Source of the DNA: Lysinibacillus agricola
GTDB lineage: Bacteria > Bacillota > Bacilli > Bacillales_A > Planococcaceae
Assembly: GCF_016638705.1 (NCBI RefSeq)
Contig: NZ_CP067341.1
Location: 2,793,501-2,857,500 of the forward strand
Length of the DNA stretch: 64,000 nucleotides
Direction of reading: 5' to 3'
The notes under the pieces are model-generated. The model had not been told where the DNA came from and made no database searches. It saw nothing but the letters and a program-made list of their open reading frames with translations. Of the stretch, positions 36,608 through 45,787 are shown piece by piece. Both the position numbers and the translations under genes were made by a program. Each line of letters starts with the position of its first letter. Within the stretch, counting starts at the first letter, position 1.

Positions 36608-36669
36608 GGTTGAAATATAATTGTAGAATATAAATTTCTAATAAATTGAAATAATAAGATAGCCGGATT
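36608..36669. repeat. Right copy of the direct repeat flanking the phosphotransferase gene
   Basis: Second copy of the 35367-35417 segment. Unlike the left copy, it runs on into AGGTGTTATGTTACATCTAG and a T-run, which completes a plausible terminator for the phzF-like operon. This suggests that this side is the original downstream flank. Confidence 0.8.
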
Positions 36670-37219
36670 AGGTGTTATGTTACATCTAGTATGGCTGTTT
36701 TTTTCTTAATTAAATATCCTTGGTAATATGTTGGCTATTATTATAGCCAATTATATTTTTAAGCATAAATTCGGGCTACATACAAAGGCAACCCCCTATT
36801 TCAAAGGGGGGCTTAAGAGGTCTAAACCCATTATTTCTGCGTGTTAGTATCATCTTTCTATTACAACACATGAATTCTGCTTGTCTTCAGGCTTTGTGAA
36901 TATGTCCTAAGGCAGGACACCTACTTCGCTTAAATTATTGTTGCTCTTCAACTAACGGGGCAGGTTAGTTCAATAGCGTTGTTTAACTTGTGTTCAACAA
37001 TCGGGCCAGATTGTTTAGGAATCTTGTATATTGTTTACTTATTTTAGTGAATCCTTATGATGGTCAAGAAATTATTTATCTCCTCCATTTATTTAGGTTC
37101 AATGGTCTCGATTTTCTTTCCCAATACTGTTTCTAAGCCAATTCCATGTTAGTATGGTTTACGGGATTGAACCATTAAAAAAATATTATACAATTTGTCA
37201 CGAACAGGAAGGTGGGTTT
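36670..37219. other. Non-coding gap with short repeat scraps
   Basis: The gap holds a hairpin ACCCCC-TATTTCAAA-GGGGGG near 36790 and the words TTCAACTAACGGGGCAGG and CAACAATCGGGC. The latter also occurs at about 36419, so these are pieces of dispersed Bacillales repeats. No gene was recognised. Confidence 0.4.
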
Positions 37220-37440
37220 ATGGATAAACAAAAACAGCTAAAAAAATTAGCTGAAGAATTTAGAGAATGTAGCAAAGCGCTTGCTGCAATCGGGGATGAA
37301 ACTCGCCAATCCATCATTATTGCTTTAATCGAAGGTGAAAGTGAATCTGAAAAGGGTATACGTGTGGGTGAACTTACAAAAAAGACTAATTTATCCCGTC
37401 CAGCATTGTCCCACCATCTAAAAGTTCTAAAAGATGCAAG
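37220..37440 (+). pseudogene. ArsR-type regulator truncated at its 3' end
   Basis: From ATG 37220 (behind GAAGGTGGG) the product has an ArsR winged helix: ALAAIGDETRQSIIIALIE and GELTKKTNLSRPALSHHLKVLKDA. The similarity stops inside the wing at about residue 73, where the sequence meets a convergent hydroxylase fragment. The few residues after that come from the foreign frame. It probably lost its C-terminal half by deletion. Confidence 0.75.
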
Positions 37441-38155
37441 TTTCTATAAGAAGCTCAGCAATACCTAAGATGAACTCTGTTTTTACAATTTGTCTAGTCA
37501 ATACTTGGTGCTTAGTAAAGGGATGGAAAGAGCTTTGAATTGGGAATTCTCCTGCTACTTCTGCATTGCTGTAATAAAATACCCTATTCCAAGGTACTAA
37601 TACATTGTCAAAGACGACGATAGAATCCATTTCTTCGAACCGCGAGCTTAATGGATGATTAAAAGAAGATTGTCCGCCGATGAATGTTTCCCTACAAATA
37701 AACTTTAATCCTTTTGTGTTAGAAGGGATCGAAAAAGCAAAAGCTTCATCTTCATTAAATAGAAATTTACCTACGCTAAATACAAATACTTCATCTGTTA
37801 AACCACCTTGCGTAGCAAGAAGACGTGCACCTTTAATGATGATTCCTTCTTCATTTTTATCAATAACTTTTGCGGAGATTGGCTCATCCGTATTTTCAAT
37901 GTAGATATAAGAACGATTCACTTGTGGGGAAATAAAGGTATGTGTAAACGACAGGTCATTTTCCCTAGCCAATTCGTAAAATGCTTGTAGATTGTTTGGA
38001 AAACATTTGTCCTTATTATTTAAAAAGGATACTGAAGAGACAAAGCTCATTAAAACTGTGTTCAAATAATCTGGGCTTCTTCCCATGATACCCCCTGAAT
38101 ACCTAGGCCAATGTTCAATCATCTTTCTTCTTCTTATTAAGTCCTCTTTCAGTGA
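37440..38155 (-). pseudogene. HpaB-type flavin-dependent hydroxylase, internal fragment
   Basis: The minus strand encodes KEDLIRRRKMIEHW, YSGGIMGRSPDYLNTVLMSF, NRSYIYIENTDEPISAKV and VFDNVLVPWNRVFYYSN, all signature regions of 4-hydroxyphenylacetate 3-monooxygenase. About 85 N-terminal residues are missing (there is a stop in frame just upstream). The C-terminal 150 or more residues are cut off where the ArsR fragment begins. About 230 residues remain, so it is inactive. Confidence 0.85.
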
Positions 38156-38473
38156 ATTTTAATAGAATAATAAATACCGAGGGCATTTCCGATGAAGCAT
38201 TATTGCTAAGTATGAGATGGGTGTAATGGAAGTAGAATTGTATGAAGAAAATTTATATATTATTTTCCCAAGGCGAATTTGTTTTCTTTTCAAAAATATA
38301 TGAACCTAGCGTTAAAACACAAGTGAAAAATTGCAAGCCATCCAAAACAGTTTTGGGGTTCAGTTCAACTTTGTTCAAAATGAGATTAATTTTTAGCAGT
38401 AAAATCAATTAAAGTATAGCTTTTTTGATCAATTTTTTTATTAAACTAACAAAAATACTTGCAACACCTATTA
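38156..38473. other. Non-coding gap upstream of the tetR gene
   Basis: AT-rich, with no coding frame recognised. The missing N-terminal part of the hydroxylase was not found here. Confidence 0.4.
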
Positions 38474-38491
38474 TAGTACTGTACAGTACTA
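38474..38491. promoter_or_regulatory. TetR operator, perfect 18-bp palindrome
   Basis: TAGTACTGTACAGTACTA is a perfect palindrome just upstream of the tetR start. It overlaps a possible promoter (TTGCAA, 17 bp, TACAGT). A near copy lies before the downstream target gene at 39105-39122. Confidence 0.85.
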
Positions 38492-38512
38492 ATTATGACA
38501 AAGGGAAAATTA

Positions 38513-39079
38513 ATGAATCAAAAACGTGTGATTGAAGTAGCTGCAACATTATTTTTAGAAAAAGGGTTTGCTTATACAAGCATGGATGAATTAGTTCGTG
38601 TAAGCAAAGTTTCAAAGTCTAATGTGTATTATCACTTCTCTAATAAGGAAGAATTGTTGGAAGGGGTCGTTGATTATTGGATTGAAATGTATCAATCTGC
38701 AATTGATGGATTACTATCTCAAAACCAATTATTAGTTGAAGATCGTATCCAACTGTTTTTAAAGCAATTATCACAAGGAGTTCAGACGAGAGAATATAAG
38801 GGGAGCTGTCCATTTATTACGCTTTATATTCAAAGCCCTACAAATGCCACAAAAGTAAAAGAAAAAATAGGTCTTTTTTTTGCAGGATTACAAACGAAAG
38901 TTTCTATATTACTTAAACAAGGGGTAGAGAATGGTGAATTTAGAAAGACAATTAATATTGACGAGGTTGCATCTCTTTTTATTACAAATCTTGAAGGAGC
39001 GCTATTTATTTCAGAAACACTGAAGGATGCAACTGTAATCATGAAAACAGCAGATCATTTTTTTAACTTGCTTCGATAA
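38513..39079 (+). CDS. TetR/AcrR family repressor
   Basis: The product of about 188 aa has an HTH at residues 20-45 (TSMDELVRVSKVSKSNVYYHFSNKEELL) and a C-terminal domain of the TetR_C type with CPFITLYIQSP. I prefer the ATG at 38513 over that at 38495 because the operator and inferred promoter run up to 38491; the ribosome site is weak for both. Matching palindromes before this gene and the next gene indicate that it represses itself and the fused dehydrogenase/hydrolase gene. Confidence 0.88.
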   Translation: MNQKRVIEVAATLFLEKGFAYTSMDELVRVSKVSKSNVYYHFSNKEELLEGVVDYWIEMYQSAIDGLLSQNQLLVEDRIQLFLKQLSQGVQTREYKGSCPFITLYIQSPTNATKVKEKIGLFFAGLQTKVSILLKQGVENGEFRKTINIDEVASLFITNLEGALFISETLKDATVIMKTADHFFNLLR

Positions 39080-39104
39080 AAGAAGCATTTTTTTTACATC
39101 AAAT

Positions 39105-39122
39105 TAGTACTGAATAGTACTA
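39105..39122. promoter_or_regulatory. TetR operator, second copy
   Basis: TAGTACTGAATAGTACTA has the same half-sites (TAGTACT and AGTACTA) as the palindrome at 38474-38491, with a changed centre. It lies 15 bp before the start of the target gene, next to its AGGAGG. Confidence 0.8.
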
Positions 39123-39136
39123 AAAGGAGGATTTAT

Positions 39137-40993
39137 ATGAGAACAGTATTTTTAACTGGTGGAACAGGTTTTATTGGAAAGCAATTAGTGAAGGAATTAG
39201 CCAAAGAGCATGTTACAATTCTTCTATTAGTGAGATCGAAAAGTAAAGCAACACGCATTTATCAAGAAAGAGGCATCTTAAAAGAGGCATTTATGCACTT
39301 TATTGAAGGTGATTTGACGAAAATAGACTTAGGTCTAAGTGCTGAAGATAAGGAGTGGGTATTGAAAACGGATGTGATTATTCACGCAGGAGGCCCCATG
39401 GATATTCAAGCGACAAGCAAAGAGGCAGCTTCCGTATTTTTGAATGGTGCCCAACATATTAGTGAATTCGCTAAAAATATTCATCAATTGAAGGGATTGC
39501 AACAATTTATTCATGTTGTAGGCTATATGAGTCCCTTTGATGATAAAAATAGCAAGATTGCGATAGATGTGTTTAAAGAAGGAAACAATTTTTTGAAAAT
39601 AAAAAATCCATATGAGAGAACAAAGTTTTTAGCAGATCTTTATATCCGTCAGCAGGCATCAACAGTAGGTTATCCGCTTTCAGTAATTAATCCACCAACT
39701 GTAGTTGGTAGTAGTAAAACAGGGAGTACGGAGCAAACAGGAGGCTTAGGCTTGCTTGTGATGAGTATGCGAAAAGGGCTCATGCCAGTGATTCCTGGAG
39801 GTAAGAAATATAGATTACCACTTATTGCAAACGATGAACTAGCAAAGTTTATTGTGCAGGTTTTCAGATTGGAGCAACCAACTATACAAACATATACACT
39901 TGTTGAAGATAAACAACATGATCAGAATATTTCAGAATTATTAGATGCTATGTCAGAAAGTATGAATATGACTGCACCTAAAATTTCTGCCCCATTGCCA
40001 TTTATGAAAGCACTTATGAATAGTGGCGTAAGCAAAATAACCCAAATTCCTGCTGATGGGCTGAACTTTATTACAAATCGAACATTCTCAAATGGTTCAG
40101 CGAAAAAGATTATGGGAGAAGATTGGTTTAAGGAGACAAATGTAATGAAATTTTTCCCAGCCGTAATAGCTGATCTGGATTATCGCATGATGTATCAAAA
40201 TGGCCAGCACAGTCATTTATTTAAACGAACATTATGTAATAATACTACCCTTTACCAATCACAAGGAGAGGGTAAACCGTTTATTTTATTACATGGTTTA
40301 TTAAGTGATGGAGAGGATTTATTTCCTTTAGGAAAAGAGCTTCATGAAAAAACGGGTCGACCTGTATGGATCATGGACCTTCCAGGTTTGGGACGTTCTC
40401 CTTTTAAACGAGAGAAAAACCTTTTAAATATCTATTTGAATGTAGTGAAAAAGTTATTGGAGAAAGCTACTAATGGTGCCCATCTAATTGGCCATTCATT
40501 TGGTGCGTATATTCTTTTGGAAGCATTAGTACAAAAGTACATAGATAAGAAGTATACAATTACTTTACTTCAGCCACCTGTTGCTAAAAAAAATGCTAAA
40601 TCGATAAATGTTCCTCAATTTATGAACAAATGGACATTGAAATTGGCAACTACTAATTTGATAGAGCGTTATTTATTAAGTAATGGTATATTTGAAAGTA
40701 CGGAGAGCATCCCTGAACATTATATTGAAAAAATAAGTAACAGTTTTACTTCTCCTAGAATTTTAAATACTACGGTTCAGCTTAACAGTTTACTATTGAA
40801 AAACGTTCAAGGTGATTTCAATGAAGTAACAAAGTATAATCTTCGCATTATTTGGGGGGATTATGACAGAGGCTATTCTGCTCCTTCGCATCTTGGTAAG
40901 GTTGATTTTGTTCCATATGGTCATCATTTTCCTCTTAACCATCCGAGTGAAACAGCTAATTTGGTAATAAAAAATAGTAGTACTAGCAGATGA
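39137..40993 (+). CDS. Fused NAD-dependent epimerase/reductase (SDR) and alpha/beta-hydrolase
   Basis: The 618-aa product has two enzymes in one chain. Residues 1-350 form an extended SDR domain with the NAD motif TGGTGFIGKQL and the catalytic pair YERTK, as in fatty-acyl-CoA reductase/male-sterility-type proteins. Residues 375-615 form an alpha/beta-hydrolase with FILLHGLLSDGEDL (oxyanion strand), the nucleophile GHSFGAY and the late His in YGHHFPLNHP. The order and a TetR repressor next door suggest the processing of a hydrophobic acyl compound. No substrate can be named. Confidence 0.88.
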   Translation: MRTVFLTGGTGFIGKQLVKELAKEHVTILLLVRSKSKATRIYQERGILKEAFMHFIEGDLTKIDLGLSAEDKEWVLKTDVIIHAGGPMDIQATSKEAASVFLNGAQHISEFAKNIHQLKGLQQFIHVVGYMSPFDDKNSKIAIDVFKEGNNFLKIKNPYERTKFLADLYIRQQASTVGYPLSVINPPTVVGSSKTGSTEQTGGLGLLVMSMRKGLMPVIPGGKKYRLPLIANDELAKFIVQVFRLEQPTIQTYTLVEDKQHDQNISELLDAMSESMNMTAPKISAPLPFMKALMNSGVSKITQIPADGLNFITNRTFSNGSAKKIMGEDWFKETNVMKFFPAVIADLDYRMMYQNGQHSHLFKRTLCNNTTLYQSQGEGKPFILLHGLLSDGEDLFPLGKELHEKTGRPVWIMDLPGLGRSPFKREKNLLNIYLNVVKKLLEKATNGAHLIGHSFGAYILLEALVQKYIDKKYTITLLQPPVAKKNAKSINVPQFMNKWTLKLATTNLIERYLLSNGIFESTESIPEHYIEKISNSFTSPRILNTTVQLNSLLLKNVQGDFNEVTKYNLRIIWGDYDRGYSAPSHLGKVDFVPYGHHFPLNHPSETANLVIKNSSTSR

Positions 40994-41029
40994 GAGTGTA
41001 GGATAAATAAAAAGTGGGTAGTAAGATCG

Positions 41030-41156
41030 AAGGGCACTGAAAAACTAAAGAAATTCATTTTTTATATTATAAATCTGTCTTTTGTTGGATTTAGAAACTC
41101 AAAAAAGTCGATTTGCATCACATTTTTTGTGGCAAATCGACTTTTTCAGTGCCCTC
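41030..41156. mobile_element. MITE-like element with 9-bp direct repeats
   Basis: About 127 bp with terminal inverted repeats AGGGCACTGAAAAA (41031) and TTTTTCAGTGCCCT (to 41155), flanked by GTAAGATCG at 41021-41029 and 41157-41165. Inside, AAAAAGTCGATTTGC pairs with GCAAATCGACTTTTT in a strong hairpin at 41102-41146, which may also terminate the fused-enzyme gene. No protein is encoded, so movement would need a transposase elsewhere. Confidence 0.75.
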
Positions 41157-41166
41157 GTAAGATCGT

Positions 41167-41220
41167 TGTGTCTTTGAAATAAAGTCGTACTGTTTGAAAA
41201 AAAAAGATTGTCTACATGAA
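41167..41220 (+). repeat. Transposon-end-like sequence, left orientation
   Basis: TGTGTCTTTGAAAT followed by AAAGTCGTACTGTTTGAAAA, and then a degenerate 20-mer. The 14-bp spacing between TGT and AAAG is the same as in the ends at 44160 and 48415. It starts 2 bp after the MITE's target repeat. The rest of the gap to 41.84 kb has no recognisable gene. Confidence 0.5.
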
Positions 41221-41841
41221 CGCTGGATATATTTACTTAAGAATCTAACAGCTAATCAATTACAGCGTACATATCAGTATCCTGAGGTAGTAAAATGCGA
41301 ATTGAACAAAGTATTGCTCTTTACGCATGGCATGTAATCACCTTGTGAAGAAATATACTTAAACTCCCATGAAAGAACGTAATAATCTTTCATAAAACAA
41401 ACAGATTATTTTATGTTGCATGTAGTCGAGCCATTAAATCCCTAGTGCTGATTATTTATACAGCCGACCAGCAAAAAGTAAAAAAGTTTTTAAAGAAAAT
41501 GAATTTGCAAAAGAAGATGAGATCTTGCTTCTGTAAAAACTAATGTTTAGTATCCTTTCTACAGGTAGAAGTGCAAATTGCTGATATATTACAGTCGAAA
41601 AAGTATACACCTAACCAGTTGTCGAAATTTATTTGACGACTGGTTATTTAGTATTGTTCTTCAGAATAAATTACAATGAACTTCCATGTTGTTTATTATA
41701 AGTAGTTAATCATACATATGCCACTAGTATAAAAATTAATCAAATTGAAGCTGAAAGTTATAGGTAAACTCAAATGTAATCAAAATTATGCTGTTAATTA
41801 AATTTGATATCTAAACCTAGATTATTCATCAACATATACAA

Positions 41842-41884
41842 AATCCCACAGAAAAACTGACCTATCAGCTTTTTCTGTGGGATT
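41842..41884. terminator. Strong hairpin upstream of the IS1380-type transposase
   Basis: AATCCCACAGAAAAA pairs perfectly with TTTTTCTGTGGGATT around a 13-nt loop. It lies 85 bp upstream of the transposase start and may shield the gene from outside transcription. The IS terminal repeats themselves were not identified with confidence. Confidence 0.6.
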
Positions 41885-41968
41885 CTCTTTTTCATTTAAA
41901 AGATGAAAAAAGAATCCATTTCTGTTAAGGTTATTGCGACTAAACATCAACCAAAAGAAAGGATTCTT

Positions 41969-43288
41969 ATGATGACTACTTTAACGCAAAATACCCTACA
42001 TTTCAACCGTTCCATTAAATTATCTAATGATGGAGGCATGCTTTCTTCTGACACTGGGGAATTGATTTTCCGTGAATTTGATGAAAAAATCGGCTTTTCT
42101 CAAACAATCGCTAAGCATCTCCAATTAAAAGATGATCGCACGTATTGCATTCATGAAAATGAACAGCTACTTCGTCAAAAAATTTATCAGCTCATCGCAG
42201 ATTATCATGAGGATGATGCAGCGGACCGTTTAACACATGATCCGATTTTCACACAAGTGCTTGGTATACCTGCACTTGCTTCTCAACCGTCGTTATCAAG
42301 ATTCTTCAAGCGCTTTGATACGCAAGCACTACATCAACTTCAAGTGGCGAATCAGGGGTTACTTGATAGAGTTCATCATGCCCGACAATCAAAAGCACTG
42401 ATTTTTGATTTAGATTCCACCCATTCCGATACATACGGAAACCAAGAACATTCATCCTACAATGCGCATTATCGTATAATGGGCTTTCATCCACTGGTCG
42501 TATTTGATGGGCTAACAGGTGATTTCTTGAAAGCACAATTACGCCCAGGAAACGTTTATACTTCCAATGGTGTCGTAGATTTTATGCGTCCACTTATCGA
42601 ACATTATAACGAAGTTTTTCCTGAAAAATCGTACCTTGTCCGTGGTGATAGTGGCTTCGCGGTGCCTGATCTATATGAATTATGCGAGAAGGAATCCGTG
42701 TACTATATTATTCGTTTAAAAGCGAACCCCAAGTTAAAAGCTCTTGCGGAAGAATTGCATCCTACACACGAAATCCGTGATGTGCCCGTAACAGAAAGCT
42801 ATGTCGAAGAGTCCATTTATCAAGCCTCTTCTTGGTCGAAGCCTCGTCGTATTATCATTCAGTCCACTCGTCCAACCGGTGAACTGTTCTTTTCTCATGC
42901 CTTTTTTGTGACAAGTCTTGGTGAAACCTTTTCACCACAAGCGATTGTCGCATCATACAAACAGCGAGGTACAATGGAAAATTTCATCAAAGAAGCGAAA
43001 GATGGCTTTGGTTTTGATCAGATGAAAAGCCATGATTTCCTTGTCAATGAAGCACGGATGATGTTAAGTTTACTTGCCTATAACTTCACGAACTGGCTAC
43101 GTACACTCAGTTTCCCGAAAAAATATAAGGGGATTCAAATCCAAACCATTCGCACACGTTTGATAAAAATCGCAAGTAAATTAGTGAAGTCTGGACGTTC
43201 ACTGTATTTTAAAATGTCCTCAAGTTTTGTCTATGAGCGCTTCTTTTGGGACGTCCTGACCAGGGTGCAACAGCTAACATTCAACTAA
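41969..43288 (+). CDS. IS1380-family transposase
   Basis: The 439-aa transposase appears intact. SNDGGMLSSDTGELIFREFDE and HDPIFTQVLGI near the N terminus, LIFDLDSTHSDTYG (DDE Asp), YLVRGDSGFA (second Asp) and the late GTMENFIKEAKDGFGFDQM (Glu) are the family's landmark regions. The ATG at 41969 follows AAAGGA. It lies between two transposon-end-like sequences and probably inserted there independently. Confidence 0.92.
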   Translation: MMTTLTQNTLHFNRSIKLSNDGGMLSSDTGELIFREFDEKIGFSQTIAKHLQLKDDRTYCIHENEQLLRQKIYQLIADYHEDDAADRLTHDPIFTQVLGIPALASQPSLSRFFKRFDTQALHQLQVANQGLLDRVHHARQSKALIFDLDSTHSDTYGNQEHSSYNAHYRIMGFHPLVVFDGLTGDFLKAQLRPGNVYTSNGVVDFMRPLIEHYNEVFPEKSYLVRGDSGFAVPDLYELCEKESVYYIIRLKANPKLKALAEELHPTHEIRDVPVTESYVEESIYQASSWSKPRRIIIQSTRPTGELFFSHAFFVTSLGETFSPQAIVASYKQRGTMENFIKEAKDGFGFDQMKSHDFLVNEARMMLSLLAYNFTNWLRTLSFPKKYKGIQIQTIRTRLIKIASKLVKSGRSLYFKMSSSFVYERFFWDVLTRVQQLTFN

Positions 43289-43435
43289 ATAGCCCTTTTT
43301 AAAAAATCGAACCCACATCAAGGGGGAAGTCTGCCCTAAAATAGGTTTTTTGTACAAAACCCAACCTGATTCTCAATTTACTAAACCACTTACTCCTAAT
43401 TATTTTCCTCAATTCTGAAAAACTAGCCAAATTCC

Positions 43436-44068
43436 CTAAATCTCAGATGGCTGTGAATAATTCAGGCTAAATTCTATCATTTTGCTTTCTAGTAGTTCAT
43501 CAACAATTCTATTGGCATCATTATATACTACTCTGAAATTATCATCATATAGCAAATAAATTCTTTCAATTAAATTATACTCCCCATTAATCACCAAATA
43601 GTAATCATCAGTAAAAATCATTGTGATTTGATATTGTTGAGAAGAAAAGTCTTTAAAAAAGTTTACACCTACTTGCATAGCTAATCTAGGTTGATTTTTA
43701 TCAAAAGTATGTGCTTTTGCTAGATTTAAATCATTATGTGCGAAAGATAAATTTTCAAGAGTACAGTCAAATGCTTGATTATTATGATGTTCCACTATAA
43801 AACCTTTTTCTTTGGTTTCTAGAAATTCCTTTATTCCATACCAATGAGCCATTACCGATTGATGTAATGTAGAATGTTCTAAGAATTCTTTATTGCTCGT
43901 TTTTATATAGGTTTTTTCACCATTTAAAAATTTCTTTGTATTTACTGTCCAAGATAACTTGGAAATCCAATCCCAAAAATCTGCTTCAAATGTGGTATAA
44001 CCTAAAAAACCATGTTCTTCATTTTTAAAATAAATTTTATCCTCATCATAACTTAGTGACAATTTCAT
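43436..44068 (-). CDS. Hypothetical protein with an HNH-like segment
   Basis: The 210-aa product has a good ribosome site (GGGGG) and no clear full-length relatives recognised. Residues around 115-140 (EHHNNQAFDCTLENLSFAHNDLN) resemble the H-N-x(n)-LENL...N pattern of HNH homing-type nucleases, whose N-terminal part can be degenerate. The rest is Phe/Tyr/Lys-rich. It lies just outside the repeat array at 44160-44253. It may be a nuclease-derived protein; function is unknown. Confidence 0.6.
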   Translation of the reverse strand: MKLSLSYDEDKIYFKNEEHGFLGYTTFEADFWDWISKLSWTVNTKKFLNGEKTYIKTSNKEFLEHSTLHQSVMAHWYGIKEFLETKEKGFIVEHHNNQAFDCTLENLSFAHNDLNLAKAHTFDKNQPRLAMQVGVNFFKDFSSQQYQITMIFTDDYYLVINGEYNLIERIYLLYDDNFRVVYNDANRIVDELLESKMIEFSLNYSQPSEI

Positions 44069-44159
44069 TTTATAGCTTTCCCCCTTTGTAATTTCTATTT
44101 TATCAAAAAGAAATTATAGGGTAAAAGTTGTTATAACAAATATAAAAAACGGAGTCAAC

Positions 44160-44253
44160 TGTAGAATTGAAATAAAGTTGCGATGTTTATAAAAAGGATA
44201 CGATGTTTAAAATAAAGTCGCGACGATTATAAAAAAGTTACGATTAATAACCC
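44160..44253 (+). repeat. Transposon-end-like array: TGT terminus plus four 20-bp repeats
   Basis: TGTAGAATTGAAAT (44160-44173) is followed without gaps by four 20-mers: AAAGTTGCGATGTTTATAAA (44174), AAGGATACGATGTTTAAAAT (44194), AAAGTCGCGACGATTATAAA (44214) and AAAGTTACGATTAATAACCC (44234). The exact 20-bp period and the terminal TGT resemble TnsB-type binding-site arrays at the ends of Tn7-like elements. It directly precedes the dnaE fragment. Confidence 0.7.
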
Positions 44254-44323
44254 TGGGTATTGGCTCAGTGGGCCACGTCCGGACGATGCCAGGTACGTGC
44301 TTTCCTTGTAGGTCGCCGTTTAC

Positions 44324-44497
44324 ATGCTTCAGGATGAGTTTGGAACGGTTTCTGTAACCTTATTCCCGCAAGTTTTTCATCTTGTTCAAGAGCTTTTACT
44401 AGAAGATGAATTGCTTTACATTGAGAGAACGCTTGAAAAGCGCTTTGGTAGACCTCAAGTGAAAATAAAATATGCACAAACGACGAAAAGAATATGA
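44324..44497 (+). pseudogene. dnaE: 3' end of dnaE (DNA polymerase III alpha), remnant
   Basis: The frame of 57 codons begins LQDEFGTVSVTLFPQVF and contains TLEKRFGRPQVKIKYA, which is the OB-fold end of bacterial DnaE. The preceding 1,000 or so residues are absent. In related Bacillales dnaE lies upstream of the accDA region, so this is the edge of a copied chromosomal segment rather than a random fragment. Confidence 0.7.
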
Positions 44498-44690
44498 AAT
44501 TGAAGGGAATTTTAGAAACTGCATAAATTTTTATGTAGTTTTTTCTTTACTTTCAAATAATTATTTTGTAAGATAAAGCCAACTTCAAAAGTGGCCAGAC
44601 CACTTTTGAATTCATTCAGTAAGAGACGCCATCATCTGAAGGTGGTGGATTTTGTTTCTTTATAGTAGGTATCCAAACACCTACTGAATG

Positions 44691-45380
44691 AAGATAAAGC
44701 CTTTGGATGCATTGTTTATCTGCGCGAAAGGAAAGCGACAGCAATAATTATTCCAAGGCGAATAGATTGACCGAGGAGTTGATCGTATGGATAAAAAAAC
44801 CGAACAAAAGAAAGTGTTTTTAGATATCGTCCAACAATTACGACAACTTATTAAAATGGAAAAAATACAGGCTGGTGAAAAGTAACCTTCCGAATGAGTC
44901 CTTTCAGAACGTCTGGGTGTCGGGCGATCCTCTGAGAGAGAGGCATTGCGAAGTTTAGAGTTGTTAGGTCTTATTGAAACGAGACATGGGGGAGGTACGT
45001 TTCTAGCTTCTACACAAAAGCATCAGCTCGTAGAAATAAGATAAAGCCTTTGGATGCATTGTTTATCTGCGCGAAAGGAAAGCGACAGCAATAATTATTC
45101 CAAGGCGAATAGATTGACCGAGGATGATCGTATGGATAAAAAAACCGAACAAAAGAAAGTGTTTTTAGATATCGTCCAACAATTACGACAACTTATTAAA
45201 ATAGAAAAAATACAGGCTGGTGAAAAGTTACCTTCCGAAAGAGTCCTTTCAGAACGTCTAGGTGTCGGGCGATCCTCTGAGAGAGAGGCATTGCGAAGTT
45301 TAGAGTTATTAGGTCTTATTGAAACGAGACATGGGGAAGGTACGTTTCTAGCTTCTACAAAAGCATCAGCTCGTAGAAAT
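44691..45380. repeat. Tandem duplication of about 345 bp covering the fadR-like 5' region
   Basis: 44691-45037 and 45038-45380 are almost identical head-to-tail copies, each with the same upstream region (AAGATAAAGCCTTTGGATGC...) and the first 80 or so codons of a GntR-type gene. The first copy differs by a few bases, including a 3-bp insertion near the start codon and two nonsense changes. The junction creates TAGAAATAAGATAAAGCC. Confidence 0.9.
44787..45035 (+). pseudogene. First copy of the fadR-like GntR gene, broken
   Basis: Encodes the same N-terminal winged helix as the second copy, but has TAA where the second copy has TTA (in AAAAGTAACCTTCC) and a second stop in GAATGAGTCC. It ends where the tandem copy begins. 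It cannot make a regulator. Confidence 0.85.
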
Positions 45381-45752
45381 ATTGTCGCTGTTTATATTAG
45401 AAGATGAAAAATCAAAAAGGATGTCGAATTAACGCGACAAATTCATGAAAAGGAAGCCATTCGCGTTATAAGTTGTACAGAGACTCTGCGAACACTACCA
45501 GTGTGGGGCAGTTTTTTTGTAAAGCTAGAGATAGAAAGTACGATTAATTGTCGGGATGTTTTACGAGAAATAATCATCACGTCAGGAAATCGTCTTTCAC
45601 TAAAAGTCTGGTTTCAGTTAGCAGTTTATGCCGGTGACCGTTTAAATCGAAACTCAACAGAAGCAGAAAAATTAATCATTCAATCTATGTTGAAATCGAT
45701 GCAGCTTGGCTATGAAAAAGAAGCATTAAAAGCTTACGAACATAAATGCTGA
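45132..45752 (+). pseudogene. FadR/GntR-family regulator upstream of accDA, frameshifted
   Basis: The second copy has an intact GntR helix-turn-helix (EKLPSERVLSERLGVGRSSEREALRSLELLGLIETRHGEGTFL), but the frame breaks at about 45395. The other frame continues LEDEKSKKDVELTRQIHEKEAIRVI and then GSFFVKLEIE...RNSTEAEKLIIQSMLK to 45752. The restored protein of about 205 residues would be a complete regulator. A free DNA-binding domain of 92 residues may still be made. In relatives this gene sits between dnaE and accD and probably controls fatty-acid synthesis. Confidence 0.8.
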
Positions 45753-45787
45753 ACAAGGCATTTAGACAAACATAGGAGGAGTAAAAC

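Noticed and set aside
41842..43380. Exact boundaries of the IS1380 element
   Set aside because: No convincing terminal inverted repeat pair was found by eye, so only the transposase gene is annotated.
44174..44253. Regular 20-bp repeats as a CRISPR array
   Set aside because: The units abut without spacers, vary in sequence and no cas gene is present.
44265..44477. 70-aa minus-strand reading frame
   Set aside because: It lies antisense to the clear dnaE 3' remnant.
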